Assembly (NCBI GenBank): GCA_045589955.1
Contig: JAZNQD010000033.1
Coordinates: 1-6,755 of the forward strand
Source of the DNA: CAJGCS01 sp045589955
GTDB taxonomy: Bacteria; Bacillota_I; Bacilli_A; ML615J-28; CAG-313
Direction: 5' to 3'
Length of the DNA stretch: 6,755 bases
Positions 5,929-6,755 of this stretch are shown here, in pieces (within the stretch, counting starts at the first letter, position 1; each line of letters starts with the position of its first letter). Both the position numbers and the translations under genes were made by a program. The notes under the pieces are model-generated. The model was not told where the DNA came from. It saw nothing but the letters and a program-made list of their open reading frames with translations, and ran no database searches.

Positions 5929-6093
5929 AATTTCCGTACTAACAATCGCATCATCACCTAAATAGCCAAAACTAATATCTTCTGACTCATATAATTCAAC
6001 CTCATCAGTTTTATTATCTCTAATATTAAAGTTTAATTTAACATCACTATCTGGCTTTATTAATAGTTTTTCGGCTAATTCTTTTGCTTTCAT
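5914..6093 (-). CDS. Small hypothetical protein, 59 residues
   Basis: This is a short frame from ATG (6093-6091) to TAA (5916-5914). The protein starts MKAKELAEKLLIKPDSDVKL. That opening (short amphipathic helix, then a Pro-Asp turn and a strand starting 'DVKL') is a common design in small phage-encoded proteins of the 'KELIEKL...D.EV' type, though I cannot name a family. The rest is acidic (EDIS, GDD) and beta-rich. It lies 28 bases after the 56-residue gene on the same strand and is followed by a probable terminator, so it is likely the last gene of the small-gene cluster. Coding status rests on the plausible protein composition and the gene-sized fit into the gap; the length is too short for certainty. 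Confidence 0.62.
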   Translation of the reverse strand: MKAKELAEKLLIKPDSDVKLNFNIRDNKTDEVELYESEDISFGYLGDDAIVSTEILISN

Positions 6094-6113
6094 ATTACTT
6101 TTTTTTTCATCAC

Positions 6114-6132
6114 TATGTTAATTACTTATTAA
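6114..6132. repeat. 19-base direct repeat, copy 2
   Basis: Identical to 5910-5928. This copy covers the stop of the 56-residue gene, read ...AAT AAG TAA on the minus strand, a different frame from copy 1. Confidence 0.8.
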
Positions 6133-6292
6133 GATATGCTTTTAAGGCATCAATCATTTCATATTGTGTTTTAAACTCATAAAACTTAACACCTTCTTCA
6201 ATAGTACCACCCCAATGTTCTGTTTCAAATTCATGTGTGTTTTCAAATAACCATTCAGTTATTTGTTCAATTAATTCATCTTTATCGTTCAT
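6122..6292 (-). CDS. Small hypothetical protein, 56 residues
   Basis: The frame runs from ATG (6292-6290) to TAA (6124-6122), starting eight bases after the stop of the truncated gene to its right, so the two are probably one transcript. The protein is acidic and aromatic-rich. A predicted helix at 4-17 (KDELIEQITEWLFE) is followed by EHWGGTIEEGVKFYEF and a C-terminal helix (YEMIDALKAYL). No known domain is recognised. The compact layout and helix-turn-helix-sized segments resemble small phage accessory proteins, but the resemblance is general. Confidence 0.63.
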   Translation of the reverse strand: MNDKDELIEQITEWLFENTHEFETEHWGGTIEEGVKFYEFKTQYEMIDALKAYLNK

Positions 6293-6300
6293 AATATATT

Positions 6301-6755
6301 TTATTTCTTTAAAAAACGTTCAAAATTATCATTAATTCTTTTTTTATAGTTTTCATAATATTCATAGAATTCTTCTTCTGTTAATGTTATTTCAGAATAT
6401 ACAAGTCTTGAATTGTAATTTCTACCATAATATATTCTACAATCATCACCATATAATTTCACATAAGAACCTTTATCAAGTGGATTAAAACCTCTTGGTA
6501 TACTCTCAATAGTACATTGATTACCACCACCCCAAACTATACCATTATTAATAAAATAATTAAATAATTTTTCAACATTTTTAATGTCATGAATAATAAT
6601 GTTATTAAAATTAGAATAACTTCTATATTTTTTAACATCAATTTTATTATCTAACAATTCATAAAGTTCTTCAAATCCATAACCTATACTATTATTTGCC
6701 CAAGGTATTGCTATATTATTAAACAATTTAATAAAATGTTTATTATTAATATAAG
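6301..6755 (-). CDS. Hypothetical protein, 5' end missing (runs off the right edge)
   Basis: The frame ends with TAA at 6303-6301 and stays open without a stop to the right edge of the window, with no ATG in the last 29 bases. A TTG at 6726-6724 could give a 141-residue protein, but upstream codons remain open (reading YINNKHFIKL before FNN), so the true start is probably outside the window. The visible part has a motif seen in small phage proteins: a helix (NVEKLFNYFINNG), then IVWGGGN, a strand (SYVKLYGDDCRIYYGR), another strand (SRLVYSEITL), then a terminal acidic helix. I cannot name the family. It is extremely AT-rich (7 G/C in 60 bases at 6541-6600). It heads, or sits inside, the small-gene cluster with the 56- and 59-residue genes. 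Confidence 0.75.
   Translation of the reverse strand, partial: YINNKHFIKLFNNIAIPWANNSIGYGFEELYELLDNKIDVKKYRSYSNFNNIIIHDIKNVEKLFNYFINNGIVWGGGNQCTIESIPRGFNPLDKGSYVKLYGDDCRIYYGRNYNSRLVYSEITLTEEEFYEYYENYKKRINDNFERFLKK

Noticed and set aside
6301..6726. A complete 141-residue gene starting with TTG at 6726
   Set aside because: The same frame remains open to the window edge with sensible codons upstream, so a start outside the window is more likely than this TTG.
1..6755. Alternative genetic code (TAG read as glutamine), as in some very large phages of gut Bacteroidota
   Set aside because: All visible genes end in TAA or TGA, but none looks broken by an in-frame TAG, and the known families are full length under the standard code. 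Absence of TAG stops in eleven AT-rich genes is not evidence by itself.
1..6755. CRISPR array, insertion sequence or attachment site
   Set aside because: No regularly spaced repeats, transposase or integrase frames, or terminal inverted repeats were found; the only exact repeat noted is the 19-base pair at 5910 and 6114.

Overview
The window is AT-rich and compact, with eleven genes. Two lie on the plus strand at the left end (1-782). Nine lie on the minus strand and fill the rest. The sequence points to Bacteroidota or a mobile genome living in Bacteroidota. Three minus-strand promoters have the Bacteroidota-type architecture (TTTG or ATTG, then 19-20 bases, then TAnnTTTG). Leaders before start codons are A/T-rich and lack a clear Shine-Dalgarno site. 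The SSB ends in DDLPF, and the tyrosyl-tRNA synthetase has a Bacteroidota-like N-terminus. Many small unrecognised proteins, an SSB and very tight packing suggest a large phage or other accessory element, but no capsid, terminase, portal, polymerase or integrase gene is visible. A low-GC Bacteroidota chromosome therefore cannot be excluded.

Layout from left to right: (1) two overlapping plus-strand genes of unknown function (1-414 and 411-782), ending at a strong bidirectional terminator (782-813). (2) A minus-strand operon transcribed from a promoter at 3629-3660: a TelA-family protein (2409-3593), a 379-residue protein coupled to it by a TAATG stop/start overlap (1270-2409), and a small soluble S24/S26-like serine peptidase (820-1257). 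It ends at the same bidirectional terminator. (3) A second minus-strand operon from a promoter at 4469-4499: an 85-residue unknown protein and SSB (3732-4178), ending at a terminator at 3688-3722. (4) A monocistronic minus-strand tyrosyl-tRNA synthetase (4538-5833) with its own promoter and terminator. (5) A cluster of small minus-strand genes: a 5'-truncated gene running off the right edge (6301-6755) and two short genes of 56 and 59 codons (6122-6292 and 5914-6093), ending at a probable terminator (5878-5905).

Two terminators overlap the promoter of the next gene, so transcription stop and restart signals share the same bases. The recognisable proteins cover translation (TyrRS), single-stranded DNA handling (SSB) and envelope or anion stress (TelA family). 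The most promising candidate for an undescribed system is the TelA / 379-residue protein / S24-S26-like peptidase operon. Its middle protein ends in LPF, like the interaction tail of the SSB encoded nearby. No stretch longer than 300 bases lacks a gene.
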